In this document: positions 1-8,108 of the stretch, in pieces | Numbering within the stretch: position 1 is the first letter of the stretch | Layout: every line of letters begins with the position of its first letter | From: an uncultured Clostridium sp. | GTDB taxonomy: Bacteria > Bacillota > Clostridia > Lachnospirales > Lachnospiraceae | Direction: 5' to 3' | Assembly: GCA_900555045.1 (NCBI GenBank) | Contig: USJW01000043.1 | Coordinates: 1 to 35,653 of the forward strand | Length of the DNA: 35,653 nucleotides | Position numbers and translations under genes: made by a program | The notes under the pieces: generated by a model | The model's input: the letters and a program-made list of their open reading frames with translations, nothing else | The model's database searches: none | Told to the model about the DNA's origin: nothing

Positions 1-23
1 CCTGCTCCCATATTTTTCGACAT
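1..23 (-). CDS. Possible 5' end of a gene running off the left edge
   Basis: Only the first seven or so codons would lie in the window, read leftwards from an ATG at 23–21. The support is a purine-rich ribosome-binding stretch (GAGGAGAGAGG on the – strand) ending about three bases before the ATG, and the divergent recombinase gene to the right, which makes a leftward gene plausible. The product cannot be recognised from so little sequence, and the call could be chance. Confidence 0.3.
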
Positions 24-166
24 CGCCCTCTCTCCTCTTCTCTCTGTATCCCAATCATAAAAAATGTGGCCGACATATAGCATTTGAGATTATAAAATGG
101 TAAAATGAGAGACAGCGCAAGAATGCAACTGATATTTATCACACGAAATGAGGTGTCTCACTACCA

Positions 167-1222
167 ATGAGCAATTTATCATACCACGAACAGATTGACC
201 GGGAGAATATTCTGAAGCTCCGGGGCCTGATCCGGGATCTGCCGCCGTTCTGCGGCGATTTCTTCCGGGGAATCGAGCCCAGGACCTCCTCGCGGACCAG
301 GATCGCGTACGCCTACGACCTGCATGTGTTTTTCGGCTTCCTCCACAGCGAAAATCCCGCCCTAGCCAAGCTGGACATCCGGGATATCACCCTGGAGCAC
401 TTGGAGCAGCTCTCCGTCACGGACTTTGAGGAGTACATGGAATACCTGAAGTACCGCTTCAACGACAAGAATCAGGAGGTGATGAACAGGGAGCGAGGAA
501 TCATGCGCAAGGTCTCCTCACTGAAAAGCTTCTACAACTATTACTACCGCAACGAGCAGATCAAAAATAATCCGGCCGCCCTGGTGCAGCTCCCCAAACT
601 CCACGAAAAAGAGATCATCCGTCTGGACGTGGACGAGGTGGCGCTTCTCCTGGACGAGGTGGAACAGGGCGACAAGCTGACCGACAAGCAAAAGCATTAC
701 CATCAGAAGACAAAGCTCCGGGATCTCGCCCTCCTCACACTCTTGCTGGGCACCGGAATCCGCGTGTCTGAGTGCGTGGGCCTGAATCTGACTGACGTCG
801 ACTTTAAGAACGGCGGAATCCGCATCTACCGCAAGGGCGGAAAAGAGGTCACCGTCTACTTCGGCGTAGAGGTGGAGGATGCCTTAAAGGATTACCTGGA
901 GGAGCGCAGCCATATCATCCCCGAGAAGGGTCACGAGGAGGCTCTGTTCCTCTCCCTCCAGCGCCGGCGGATGGCGGTCCGGAGCGTCGAAAATCTTGTG
1001 AAGAAATACGCGAGGACCGTCGCTCCCCTAAAGCCGATCACCCCCCACAAGCTGCGCAGCACCTACGGCACAAACCTGTACCGGGAGACCGGCGACATCT
1101 ACCTGGTGGCCGACGTGCTGGGCCACTCGGACGTGAACACGACCAAGCGCCACTACGCCGCTCTGGAGGACGAGCGCAGGCGCAGCGCGCGGAATAAGGT
1201 GCAGCTGAGAGAACGAAAATGA
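167..1222 (+). CDS. Xer-like tyrosine recombinase/integrase
   Basis: Site-specific recombinase that would cut and rejoin DNA through a tyrosine–phosphate intermediate. The C-terminal catalytic domain shows the full set of family residues: Arg199 in GTGIRVSE, Lys near 223–226 after the beta hairpin, His294/Arg297 in HKLR, His320 in LGHSD, and nucleophile Tyr330 in RHY. Residues about 30–140 form the SAM-like core-binding domain. At 351 aa it is longer than typical XerC/XerD (about 300 aa), with extra N-terminal residues and an acidic/basic insert around 165–183. The start is set by GAGGTG at 150–155, eleven bases upstream. Base composition matches the neighbours and no phage or transposon genes are nearby, so a resident Xer-like enzyme is likelier than a mobile-element integrase. 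Which recombination site it uses cannot be seen. Its 3' end faces the – strand DUF2000 gene across a hairpin. Confidence 0.9.
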   Translation: MSNLSYHEQIDRENILKLRGLIRDLPPFCGDFFRGIEPRTSSRTRIAYAYDLHVFFGFLHSENPALAKLDIRDITLEHLEQLSVTDFEEYMEYLKYRFNDKNQEVMNRERGIMRKVSSLKSFYNYYYRNEQIKNNPAALVQLPKLHEKEIIRLDVDEVALLLDEVEQGDKLTDKQKHYHQKTKLRDLALLTLLLGTGIRVSECVGLNLTDVDFKNGGIRIYRKGGKEVTVYFGVEVEDALKDYLEERSHIIPEKGHEEALFLSLQRRRMAVRSVENLVKKYARTVAPLKPITPHKLRSTYGTNLYRETGDIYLVADVLGHSDVNTTKRHYAALEDERRRSARNKVQLRERK

Positions 1223-1232
1223 GAACAGAAAT

Positions 1233-1285
1233 GAGAACAAAAAATGCGAACACGCAATCGCGCGCGCTCGCATTTTTTTGTTCTC
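1233..1285. terminator. Bidirectional hairpin terminator between converging genes
   Basis: Arms at 1233–1249 and 1268–1285 are complementary over about 17 bases with one bulged base (GAGAAC-A6-TGCGA against TCGCA-T7-GTTCTC). The loop is 18 bases. T runs are present on both strands, so it can stop transcription from the recombinase gene (+) and from the DUF2000 gene (–). Confidence 0.75.
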
Positions 1286-1296
1286 ACAAGTCCCGC

Positions 1297-1719
1297 TCAT
1301 CTCAGCAAGGGCAGATTTCCCGTCAACTTATTCACCAATTTCTTTGCGCCGCAGATTCCGAGGCCGAAATACTGGAAGTCCTCCTCGCCGGCGTTTGCGG
1401 CCTTGCCGATATACTCGTCGTAGGTCTTGCAGCTCTGGGCCACATCGGAAAAATCGACCACTGTGAGCTGGGAAAAGCACGGATCATACAGCTGCTCCCT
1501 GAGCTCTCTGAGTCTCTGTCTGCTAGCCTTTAGGATGGGCACCGGGAACTCGATGATACCCAGATGCGGCTTGCCGCTGCCGTCGGCCACATCCGGGCCC
1601 ACGGCCTCAGGGCGATGCTTTCCCAGCGTGAATCCCATGATTCCGGCGGTGTTGGCGATGAGCCCCAGCGGTAGCTCCTCGTCGATTACCATTACACATT
1701 TTTCGTCTTGGTGGTCCAT
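1297..1719 (-). CDS. DUF2000 family protein
   Basis: A 140-aa protein resembling the DUF2000 family (PF09391), which has a peptidyl-tRNA-hydrolase-2-like fold but no established function. Family-like signatures are the N-terminal KCVMVIDEELPLGLIANTAG, then VGPDVADGSGKPHLGI and a PVPILKAS strand. The frame stays open upstream, but the ATG at 1719 is preceded by AAAGGAG and starts exactly at the conserved family N-terminus, so I chose it. Its start lies 28 bases inside the 3' end of the EamA transporter gene, which suggests translational coupling and a common transcript with the exporter and the AraC regulator. Its role beside a transporter is unknown. Confidence 0.8.
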   Translation of the reverse strand: MDHQDEKCVMVIDEELPLGLIANTAGIMGFTLGKHRPEAVGPDVADGSGKPHLGIIEFPVPILKASRQRLRELREQLYDPCFSQLTVVDFSDVAQSCKTYDEYIGKAANAGEEDFQYFGLGICGAKKLVNKLTGNLPLLR

Positions 1720-2621
1720 AATTTTACGTCTCCTTTGTCTGATGTTCTGCGCTCCGATAAAAAGAGCCCGGACAGCGTAAGGATGATTCCAAGGGCTGCG
1801 GTGACTGTGACCGTCTCGTGCAACACCAGGGCGGAGGTCAGCGTCGTGATCACCGGCACCATGTAGATGTACACGCTGGTCTTCACAGCCCCCAGGACAC
1901 GAACACCGATATTCCACGTGACAAAGCACAGTGCGGAGGCGCCGATTCCCAGAAACAGCAGATTCAGGAGATTTTTCGCATCCATAAACTGTGACGGCGA
2001 CACCTCAAAGCCCATCACCGCCAGCACCGGAGCCATGAACAGAAGGCCGTAGAAGAAGGTCCGCCGTGTGGTCTGGATCGTGCCGTGGCCCAGGGCGCTG
2101 ATCTTTCTGGTGATGGTCGAGTACACGGCCCAGAGGATCGCGGCGGCAACCGCCAGAAGGTCGCCCAGGGGATTTAGGGCCAGCGCAGACTCGCTGGAGA
2201 AGCTGATCAGGCAGATTCCCGCCATAGCCAGGACAAACCCCGCGAAAAAGCGGGCCTGCGGCCTCTCACCGTCCAGGAACAGCCAGCCAAGGATGGCCGT
2301 AAAAAACGGCGCGATGGATATGATCACTCCCACATTGGAGGCAAGGGTGTAGGTCAGGGCGATATTTTCCAGCAAATAGTACAGCGTCACACCGCACAGT
2401 CCAGCCGCCATAAACAGCCGTTCATGCCCTCTGGACTCCAGCTTTAACCCTCTCGGGCAGGCCAGCCACAGCGCTGCATATCCCAGCAAAAAGCGGATAA
2501 ACAGGATTTCAATCGGCGTAAAGGTCCTAAGCAGCACTTTGGTGGAGATGAAGGTGGTGCCCCAGATGAGAATGGTGACGGCGGCGGCCAGATGGCCGCC
2601 GAGTATGCGGTTACGGTTCAT
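1692..2621 (-). CDS. DMT superfamily (EamA) transporter
   Basis: A 309-aa integral membrane protein with about ten predicted helices arranged as two EamA repeats (about residues 10–140 and 150–290), typical of drug/metabolite transporters that export amino acids, metabolites or drugs. Recognisable family features are the N-terminal LIWGTTFISTKVLL segment, the GAAALWA-like second-repeat start AAILWAVYSTITRK, and the C-terminal PVITTLTSALVLHETVT helix pair. The start has GGAGG nine bases upstream. It overlaps the AraC gene by 11 bases and the DUF2000 gene by 28 bases, so the three form one tight operon. The AraC protein probably controls its expression. The substrate cannot be read from the sequence. 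Confidence 0.9.
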   Translation of the reverse strand: MNRNRILGGHLAAAVTILIWGTTFISTKVLLRTFTPIEILFIRFLLGYAALWLACPRGLKLESRGHERLFMAAGLCGVTLYYLLENIALTYTLASNVGVIISIAPFFTAILGWLFLDGERPQARFFAGFVLAMAGICLISFSSESALALNPLGDLLAVAAAILWAVYSTITRKISALGHGTIQTTRRTFFYGLLFMAPVLAVMGFEVSPSQFMDAKNLLNLLFLGIGASALCFVTWNIGVRVLGAVKTSVYIYMVPVITTLTSALVLHETVTVTAALGIILTLSGLFLSERRTSDKGDVKLWTTKTKNV

Positions 2622-3495
2622 AGTTCTGTTCCTCCTGATCTCTGCACGGCTCTGTCGTGTCCGCGCACTCCGGCTCCTGCCGGAATATTTTCTGGTACTG
2701 CCTGGGCGTCAGCCCGATAAACTCCTTAAAAAAGCGCGTAAAATGGCTCTGGTCCGAAAATCCGGCCATCGCGGCGGCATCCACAGGCGGCACCCCCTGC
2801 TCCAAAAAGTCCTTGGCCTTGTTCAGGCGGACGGTCTGGAGATAACGGTAGGGCGACACGCCCAACTGTTTGGTGAAGCACCGAAGCAGATATGACTTCC
2901 CAAAGGGAGCCATGGAGAGCAGCTCATCTAACGTGATATTCTCCGAGTAATGCTCCTCCATGTAGGCGCACAGACTCTGGATCCGGCTGTCCTGTTTGGG
3001 CACATCCTCCTCACTGAACGGGGAGGCGTGCTCCTGCAGCACCTGCTCCAGCAGGAAAAAGAAGGCTTCCTCCCGCTCAAGCCTTGTTGAGCGGTGGAGA
3101 ATGGCGTTGTAGAGACTTGCCACAGACGGGGCGATATCGCTCTGATAGACGACATTCTGGGTAAAATGCGGGGTAAAGCGCTTGCCTGTGATCTCCTGCA
3201 CCGCCTGCTCCATGACATCGGGCGCAATGTTGACCGCCCTGTAATCCAGAAGCTCCCCGTTCACGGGGGCACAGTAATGATTATCCCTCGGGTTAAAGAG
3301 GATCAAATCTCCCGCTCCCAGATCGTACTCTCTGTTTTTACACCAGAGATGCCGCCTTCCGCCCTCCACGAAGCCGATCACATAGAACTCATGAAAATGG
3401 TTTGGAAATTTCTGAACAATTCCGCTCAAGTTGTATGCCTCTATCTTCAGCTCGGGATCATAATAGACATGGCGCTGTTCCTGGCCGTGTATCAT
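2611..3495 (-). CDS. AraC family transcriptional regulator
   Basis: A 294-aa regulator with an N-terminal cupin-like ligand-binding domain (about residues 15–150; HFHEFYVIGFVEGG and GDLILFNPRDNHYC are typical) and a C-terminal pair of helix-turn-helix motifs (about 185–280; the second carries AAMAGFSDQSHFTRFFKEFIGLTPRQY, quoted only as its core FSDQSHFTRFFK). The cupin histidines suggest a small-molecule ligand. The ATG at 3495 follows a strong GGAGGAG sequence. It is the first gene of an overlapping operon with an EamA exporter and a DUF2000 protein and most likely regulates that exporter, an inference from position. The 100 bases upstream contain an ACAC-CA-GTGT near-palindrome at about 3581–3590 that might be an operator. 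Confidence 0.9.
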   Translation of the reverse strand: MIHGQEQRHVYYDPELKIEAYNLSGIVQKFPNHFHEFYVIGFVEGGRRHLWCKNREYDLGAGDLILFNPRDNHYCAPVNGELLDYRAVNIAPDVMEQAVQEITGKRFTPHFTQNVVYQSDIAPSVASLYNAILHRSTRLEREEAFFFLLEQVLQEHASPFSEEDVPKQDSRIQSLCAYMEEHYSENITLDELLSMAPFGKSYLLRCFTKQLGVSPYRYLQTVRLNKAKDFLEQGVPPVDAAAMAGFSDQSHFTRFFKEFIGLTPRQYQKIFRQEPECADTTEPCRDQEEQNYEP

Positions 3496-3595
3496 ACCGC
3501 TCTCTCCTCCCTCGCGCTATCCGTTTAGCAGCTGTCAGATATTCTAGCATACTTTAACACAAAAAATCTTGTACGATATTACACCAGTGTGAAAA

Positions 3596-5335
3596 TTAAC
3601 TGGAACTTTTTTCCATATACGTGCAGAATTCCTCCACAGGCATGGGTCGGCCGTAAAAATAGCCCTGGGCGCACCGGCAGTCCATCTCCTGCAGGAGAGC
3701 GACCTGTTCCTCGGTCTCCACGCCCTCCGCGATCACCTGAAGGTTGAGCGCCTCCGCCAGATTGACCACAAATTGCATGATCGTCCGCCTGCGGTTGACA
3801 TCACGGCCCAGCTCCAGAAACTTGAGGTCCAGCTTCAGGACATCGATGGGCAGCTCCGACAGGGTGTTGAGCGAGGAGTAACCGTTTCCAAAATCGTCCA
3901 TCTCAATGACAAAGCCCTGCTCTTTTAACTGGTGGACCACCGCGAGCAGCTGTTTTGTATCCTCCCCGTAGGCGGTCTCGGTTATCTCCAGATGCAGGTC
4001 CTTTTGTGCCAGCCCGCTCTCGCTCACCAGCGCGGTCAGCACCTCCTTGAGGTTGGGCTGGTAGATATCCACCCGGGACACGTTCACCGACAGGGGGATA
4101 TCCCATTTTCCTGCCTGCTTTAAGCGGTTTAACAGTTCACAGGCCTTCTTCCAGACGAATTGATCCAACGCGTAGATAAAGCCGTTCTTCTCAAAGACAG
4201 GGATAAACTCAGAGGGCGGAATCATGCCGTATTCCGGGTGGAACCAGCGAACCAGAACCTCCGCTCCGATGGGCCTTGCGGTGGCGATCTCCACCTTGGG
4301 CTGAATATAGATCTGGAACTGCCCGATCCGAAGCGCTTCCTCCATGGAGTCGATAATCTTTTGCTCCAGCAGCATCTTCACCCGCATGGAATCGTCGTAG
4401 AACGCCAGCCGTTTGCCGAAGATTCCCTTGATGCTTCTCACCGCCAGAAGGGCGCGGTCACACATCCGGGGCACCGTGATCTCATGGTTCTCGATGGCAT
4501 ACACGCCAACCTTGACCTGCAGGCGCATCGGGAGAGGATAATTTTCCAGCAGATCCCCGATATTCTGATCCAGGCGGTCATACAACCCCTCCGCCCTCGG
4601 CACGAGAGCGAAAAACATGTCCGCCCGCGCCCGGGTGAACAGAGATTTTCCGAGGGTCTGGATGTTCAAAAGGCAGAGCGCCACATGGCTCAGGAGGCGA
4701 TTGCCCGTCTCCGTTCCGAAGGCATCATTCACCATCTTAAACCGCTCAATATCCAATGCGATGATGTCGAAATCCAAGTCCCCGTGTTCGCGCAGCAACT
4801 CCTCGGCATGCCGGTAAAACGCCGTCTCCGTGTACAGGCTCGTCACGGGATCGCGCTCCAATAGCTCAATGGTGTTTTTGGCCTCCTTGGCCTCCTCCAG
4901 CATCACCTTTAGGCGCACATTCGCCTTTGCCAGCGCGCGCTGGTAATTCATCAGCTGATTGTTCACACGCTGTATCTGGTAATAGCTGGCCTCATACGGC
5001 TCCTGCTGAACCAGCTTTAATTCCTCCAGGAGCGAGACATAAAATTCCATCAGCTCCGCGAGCTCGTCCATGTCCTGGAGACCGTACATTAAAAAGAGCA
5101 GCTGGTCTCCCACCTGCCTGACCGTGACTCCTACGATCAGGCCCTCCTCGCCGGCCATTTTTAGGTGCGCTGAACAGCACTGCTCCCTGCACCCGTAGAA
5201 CAGTTGATCCAATGCATCTGCGCTGCAGAACAGACTGCGCACATTCTGTCCCTCATTCACCAGCCGCAGCGGAGCACTGCGGATCACTTTATTCACGTTT
5301 CCCTGAAGATCACACAACGCTATATATCCGACCAT
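3596..5335 (-). CDS. c-di-GMP phosphodiesterase: degenerate GGDEF plus EAL
   Basis: A 579-aa cytoplasmic signalling protein. Residues 1–110 are a sensor-like region, 110–160 a coiled coil, about 160–320 a GGDEF domain and about 328–575 an EAL domain. The GGDEF signature is replaced by RARADMFFAL (about 235–244), so diguanylate cyclase activity should be lost. The EAL domain keeps its key residues: EVL at 359–361, NVS at about 418, EITET at about 450, DDFGNGYSS from 480, the KLD lysine, E537 in AEGVET and Q557 in QGYFYGRP. It should therefore hydrolyse c-di-GMP. I chose ATG at 5335, five bases after the stop of the cobalamin-binding gene; a TTG at 5344 overlapping that stop is an alternative. 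No strong ribosome-binding site is present, consistent with translational coupling to the upstream sensor gene. Confidence 0.88.
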   Translation of the reverse strand: MVGYIALCDLQGNVNKVIRSAPLRLVNEGQNVRSLFCSADALDQLFYGCREQCCSAHLKMAGEEGLIVGVTVRQVGDQLLFLMYGLQDMDELAELMEFYVSLLEELKLVQQEPYEASYYQIQRVNNQLMNYQRALAKANVRLKVMLEEAKEAKNTIELLERDPVTSLYTETAFYRHAEELLREHGDLDFDIIALDIERFKMVNDAFGTETGNRLLSHVALCLLNIQTLGKSLFTRARADMFFALVPRAEGLYDRLDQNIGDLLENYPLPMRLQVKVGVYAIENHEITVPRMCDRALLAVRSIKGIFGKRLAFYDDSMRVKMLLEQKIIDSMEEALRIGQFQIYIQPKVEIATARPIGAEVLVRWFHPEYGMIPPSEFIPVFEKNGFIYALDQFVWKKACELLNRLKQAGKWDIPLSVNVSRVDIYQPNLKEVLTALVSESGLAQKDLHLEITETAYGEDTKQLLAVVHQLKEQGFVIEMDDFGNGYSSLNTLSELPIDVLKLDLKFLELGRDVNRRRTIMQFVVNLAEALNLQVIAEGVETEEQVALLQEMDCRCAQGYFYGRPMPVEEFCTYMEKSSS

Positions 5336-5340
5336 TGTTT

Positions 5341-6408
5341 TCAACCGAATGTATCATCCGCCCACTTTACAAGCTCCCTTGCATCCTGGGTGTATACATC
5401 CACTCTCCAATTCTTCCAAATTTCATTGGTACCGGCGAAGGCATGTCCGCCCACGGCGATCTTGACATCCGGGCACAGCTTCCGGATTTTAGCAACTTCC
5501 TCCCTGCAGAGAGCCAGGTGTTGGGGCATTGTCACGGACAGCGCGATGAGCTGCGGGTTACATGCCTCCACCTGTGCGCAGATTGTCTCAATCGGAACCG
5601 CCGCTCCCAGGTAGATGCTGTCCCATCCATCGTACTCGAATAAGTCCGCCACCATCCGGGCGCCCATCTCGTGCAGCTCGCTTCCCACACAGGCCACCAG
5701 CACGCAGCGGTCCTTCCGCGCCTGCCCAAACACAACTGGATACATCTGGGCCAGCGCAAGCTGGGTGACGGTCGTGCAATAGTGCTCCGTGTCCACCGAG
5801 ATCTGATGCTTCTGCCACAGATCCCCCACCCTCCGCATCGCCTCCCCAATGATGTCCACATAGATATCCCTGAGGGGAATCCCGCGCTTCTCGTACCCCG
5901 ACACAAGCCCGATGGCTCCGCGGGTGTCCGAATTTTTCAGGTGCTCCAGGTAGGCTTCAATCTCCGCCTCATACTTTGACTGTTTGCTGGCTGAATCACT
6001 CTGATTCTTGCATTTCTGGCACTCGTCAATCGTAGCTTCAATGGCACAATCGATCAGGGAGTGCAGCTTTGGCTGCTTGTCCCCCGGCACGCTCTGCTCC
6101 ATGCATTCCCGGACCACAGAGAAGTGCTGCACCATCAGATCCCGCACCCGCTCTCTGCTGTAGTAGGTCATCAGCGAACAGAGCAGCTGGTAGAGCCACC
6201 GGGCGTACTCACCGTAGATCTGATCATCCTCCAGCACCAGCGCTGTGTGGAGAAAATCCACATTGTACTCAACATCCTGGTACATCTTTTTCTTGGCCGT
6301 CTCACTCAAATCCTGGTTTAGACGCGCGTCAGACTCCAGCTGTCTCCGGTAGACCTCATCGGTCAGCCGCTGAAACTCTGGAGTCCGTTCTACTTGCAGC
6401 AGACTCAT
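5341..6408 (-). CDS. Stand-alone cobalamin-binding sensor protein (CarH-type B12 domain)
   Basis: With the start chosen here the protein is 355 aa. Residues about 1–130 form a helical domain (YNVDFLHTALVLEDDQIYGEYARWL), 145–225 the B12-binding helical cap and 230–350 the Rossmann-like B12-binding domain. The cap carries W198-x9-E208-H209, and the B12 domain carries E244-x-H246-x-x-G249, with H246 the likely lower axial ligand. These are the motifs described for adenosylcobalamin photoreceptors of the CarH type. There is no MerR DNA-binding domain and no enzyme domain, so it should act through a partner, most simply the c-di-GMP phosphodiesterase encoded just downstream. The frame is open to a TTG at 6561, but ATG 6408 has GGGAGG five bases upstream, and ATG 6465 lies within the predicted –10 element. 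The ligand (B12 itself, or light through B12) is inferred. Confidence 0.85.
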   Translation of the reverse strand: MSLLQVERTPEFQRLTDEVYRRQLESDARLNQDLSETAKKKMYQDVEYNVDFLHTALVLEDDQIYGEYARWLYQLLCSLMTYYSRERVRDLMVQHFSVVRECMEQSVPGDKQPKLHSLIDCAIEATIDECQKCKNQSDSASKQSKYEAEIEAYLEHLKNSDTRGAIGLVSGYEKRGIPLRDIYVDIIGEAMRRVGDLWQKHQISVDTEHYCTTVTQLALAQMYPVVFGQARKDRCVLVACVGSELHEMGARMVADLFEYDGWDSIYLGAAVPIETICAQVEACNPQLIALSVTMPQHLALCREEVAKIRKLCPDVKIAVGGHAFAGTNEIWKNWRVDVYTQDARELVKWADDTFG

Positions 6409-6463
6409 CTCTGCCTCCCACTGGTATTCCCTGGCCTCTATGGCATCAATACCTTTTTCTTCC

Positions 6464-6491
6464 ATTCTACCATGGATCCGATATATTTCAA
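6464..6491 (-). promoter_or_regulatory. Promoter for cobalamin-sensor/phosphodiesterase operon
   Basis: On the – strand TTGAAA (6491–6486), a 16-base spacer and TAGAAT (6469–6464) form a good housekeeping promoter. It lies between the lipoprotein terminator and the ATG at 6408, giving a 5' leader of roughly 50 bases. It supports the shorter start for the downstream gene. Confidence 0.6.
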
Positions 6492-6572
6492 CTGGTAAAA
6501 CTCTCTGGAGGGGGAAATAATCATCTTTTCGACGGAAAATGAGACACCGCACAGAATGCAAATTGTCACGTT

Positions 6573-6636
6573 AAAAACAGGCCCGGTTTGCCCCTGTCCA
6601 GGGTGTTCAACCGCTGGACAGGACAAGCCGGGCCTG
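6573..6636 (-). terminator. Rho-independent terminator of the lipoprotein gene
   Basis: A very strong stem: arms 6578–6601 and 6614–6636 pair over about 22 bases with small mismatches (CAGGCCCGG…CTGTCCAG), with a 12-base loop. Five T residues follow on the – strand. It begins about 20 bases past the lipoprotein stop codon and insulates the cobalamin-sensor operon. Confidence 0.9.
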
Positions 6637-6657
6637 CTCAATTGTATCATCAAACAT

Positions 6658-7644
6658 TTAATGCGCCTCAGTCTCCGCGCAGATATCTTCTCTCCGGCTA
6701 CCAGGTTCAATGAGCTCCGGCGGTACCATGGAGATTTTCAACTGGTCTTCCTCGGGGAGACTGTTGTAATGCCGAAGCCACTCGAGGGTCTCCGTGGACA
6801 GCTGGGAGGCCTGATAGAACCGCCCCATATATTCCACCGTCCCATCCGCCAGAAATAGTGTATTCTGATCTCCGGTCCAGACGGCGGCAGCACCTTTATC
6901 TAACAGGCTGTAGTCGCTCCCCACGCTGCCAAAATTGGACTGTCCCTCCTCGCTGGGCGTATCGTTGAACGCGACCGTGGAACGGATCTGTCCGTCCGGC
7001 ACTCCACAGATGGCCTTCACGGAGCGCCCAGCGGAGTGCAGAACTGCGCCGTCAAGGTACAGCATCCGATCCTCCTCCCGCTCCGGCTGCAGCCATCCAA
7101 GCTCTGTCAATAAGGTCAAGGTGTCCTGGTCAATATCCGCCTCACTGCCCTCCTCCAGCCGCTCGATTTTATAAACGGTGGACATAGCCGGGTAGGTCTC
7201 CTCGATCGCACCCATCAGCGCGGACACTTTGTCTCCGCTTTTTAATACCTCGAACATTTGTTCTTCACACGCGACCGACAGGGAAACGGGGCCCTCGCCT
7301 TCCACGATTATCATATGGCCGTTATTTTTTGTCCGCAGATACCGCCCGGTAACCTCAGAGGCCGCCGCCAGCTCCTCCGCCGAAACCGTGCGCTCCGGCG
7401 CTGCCTGGGAAGTTTGAACGGAAGATGCGGCGCTGGAAGAAGTCGGTCCAGCGGAACTTGATCCGGCAGATGTCTTATTGCTCACAGGAGACTCTGCTCC
7501 TTCGCTGACGGTGGATCCGACCACCGTCTCCTGATCCGCCGCGGACGGGGGCTCCTGTGCGGAAGGGGTCTCCCCCGCCGAACAGCCCATAAGTGCAAAA
7601 CTGGCCAGCACAGCCAGCGCGGTTCTCTTTAACTGTTTACGCAT
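6658..7644 (-). CDS. Putative lipoprotein of unknown function
   Basis: A 328-aa exported protein. It begins with a basic N-terminus and a hydrophobic stretch ending in the lipobox LMGC, so Cys21 should be lipidated and anchor the protein to the outside of the membrane. A Ser/Thr/Ala/Pro-rich low-complexity linker follows (about residues 22–90), then a roughly 230-residue globular domain I do not recognise; it contains motifs such as GRYLRTKNNGHMIIVEGEG and several predicted beta strands. The start codon has AGGAGG nine bases upstream. It appears to be a single-gene transcription unit with its own strong terminator; a separate promoter in the 127 bases upstream is not obvious. Nothing in the neighbourhood gives a function. 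Confidence 0.8.
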   Translation of the reverse strand: MRKQLKRTALAVLASFALMGCSAGETPSAQEPPSAADQETVVGSTVSEGAESPVSNKTSAGSSSAGPTSSSAASSVQTSQAAPERTVSAEELAAASEVTGRYLRTKNNGHMIIVEGEGPVSLSVACEEQMFEVLKSGDKVSALMGAIEETYPAMSTVYKIERLEEGSEADIDQDTLTLLTELGWLQPEREEDRMLYLDGAVLHSAGRSVKAICGVPDGQIRSTVAFNDTPSEEGQSNFGSVGSDYSLLDKGAAAVWTGDQNTLFLADGTVEYMGRFYQASQLSTETLEWLRHYNSLPEEDQLKISMVPPELIEPGSRREDICAETEAH

Positions 7645-7771
7645 GTTATCCTATTCCTCCTGACCTGCTCTCTTTTTCTTTACCTTAGCACAGCCAGGGA
7701 GAAAGTTCTTTACTTTTTCCTGTAGGAATTCTTAGAATTGCGGCGGATCAAATGTCCACTGCCGCGCGCTG

Positions 7772-8068
7772 TTACTCTTCGCTGAAATACACCACGGTCA
7801 GATACTGGCCTTTATGGATTGTATCCTCCTTTAGGTTGTTCATCCGCTTCAGCTCGGACACGTACTCCTTCGCGCTCATGGAGCCGCCCTCCCCGTAGCG
7901 TCCGGCGAGTCCCCACAGGCTGTCGCCTTCCTGGATCTGCACGCACTTGTAGTAGCGGACCGGGGCGCCCGCCTCCTCATTCGCCATGGAGGTCAGCATG
8001 GTGTGGCCTAAAAATCCGGAAGCGAATAAGATAACTGCGACACAAGTAATCATAAACTTTCTCATCAT
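7772..8068 (-). CDS. yneA: YneA-like LysM protein, probable SOS cell-division inhibitor
   Basis: A 98-aa protein with an N-terminal membrane anchor or signal segment (residues 4–22) and an extracellular LysM domain (about 41–94; QIQEGDSLWGLAGRY and HKGQYLTVVY are typical). Size, topology and divergent position next to lexA match Bacillus YneA, which holds back division after DNA damage and is repressed by LexA. The frame extends upstream, but GGGGGAGG sits seven bases before the ATG at 8068; a second in-frame ATG follows directly. LexA-box-like sequences at 8109–8121 and 8148–8160 lie where they would cover its promoter. The family call is secure as LysM; the cell-division role is inferred from synteny, since LysM alone is not specific. 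Confidence 0.82.
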   Translation of the reverse strand: MMRKFMITCVAVILFASGFLGHTMLTSMANEEAGAPVRYYKCVQIQEGDSLWGLAGRYGEGGSMSAKEYVSELKRMNNLKEDTIHKGQYLTVVYFSEE

Positions 8069-8108
8069 AAGTAAACCTCCCCCTGCTGCTCCGCCAAAAA
8101 TCAAGGAG

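Noticed and set aside
1..1290. Integrated phage or conjugative element next to the tyrosine recombinase
   Set aside because: No tRNA, attachment repeats, relaxase, phage or transposase genes are visible and base composition is uniform; only the possibility of an element beyond the left edge remains.
6409..6561. N-terminal extension of the cobalamin-binding protein to a TTG at 6561 or an ATG at 6465
   Set aside because: The TTG would lie almost at the foot of the upstream terminator without a ribosome-binding site, and the ATG at 6465 is inside the –10 element; ATG 6408 has an excellent GGGAGG.
6409..6660. Cobalamin riboswitch upstream of the B12-binding protein gene
   Set aside because: The leader is only about 50 bases from the predicted promoter, far too short for a cobalamin riboswitch; the large stem there is the terminator of the lipoprotein gene.
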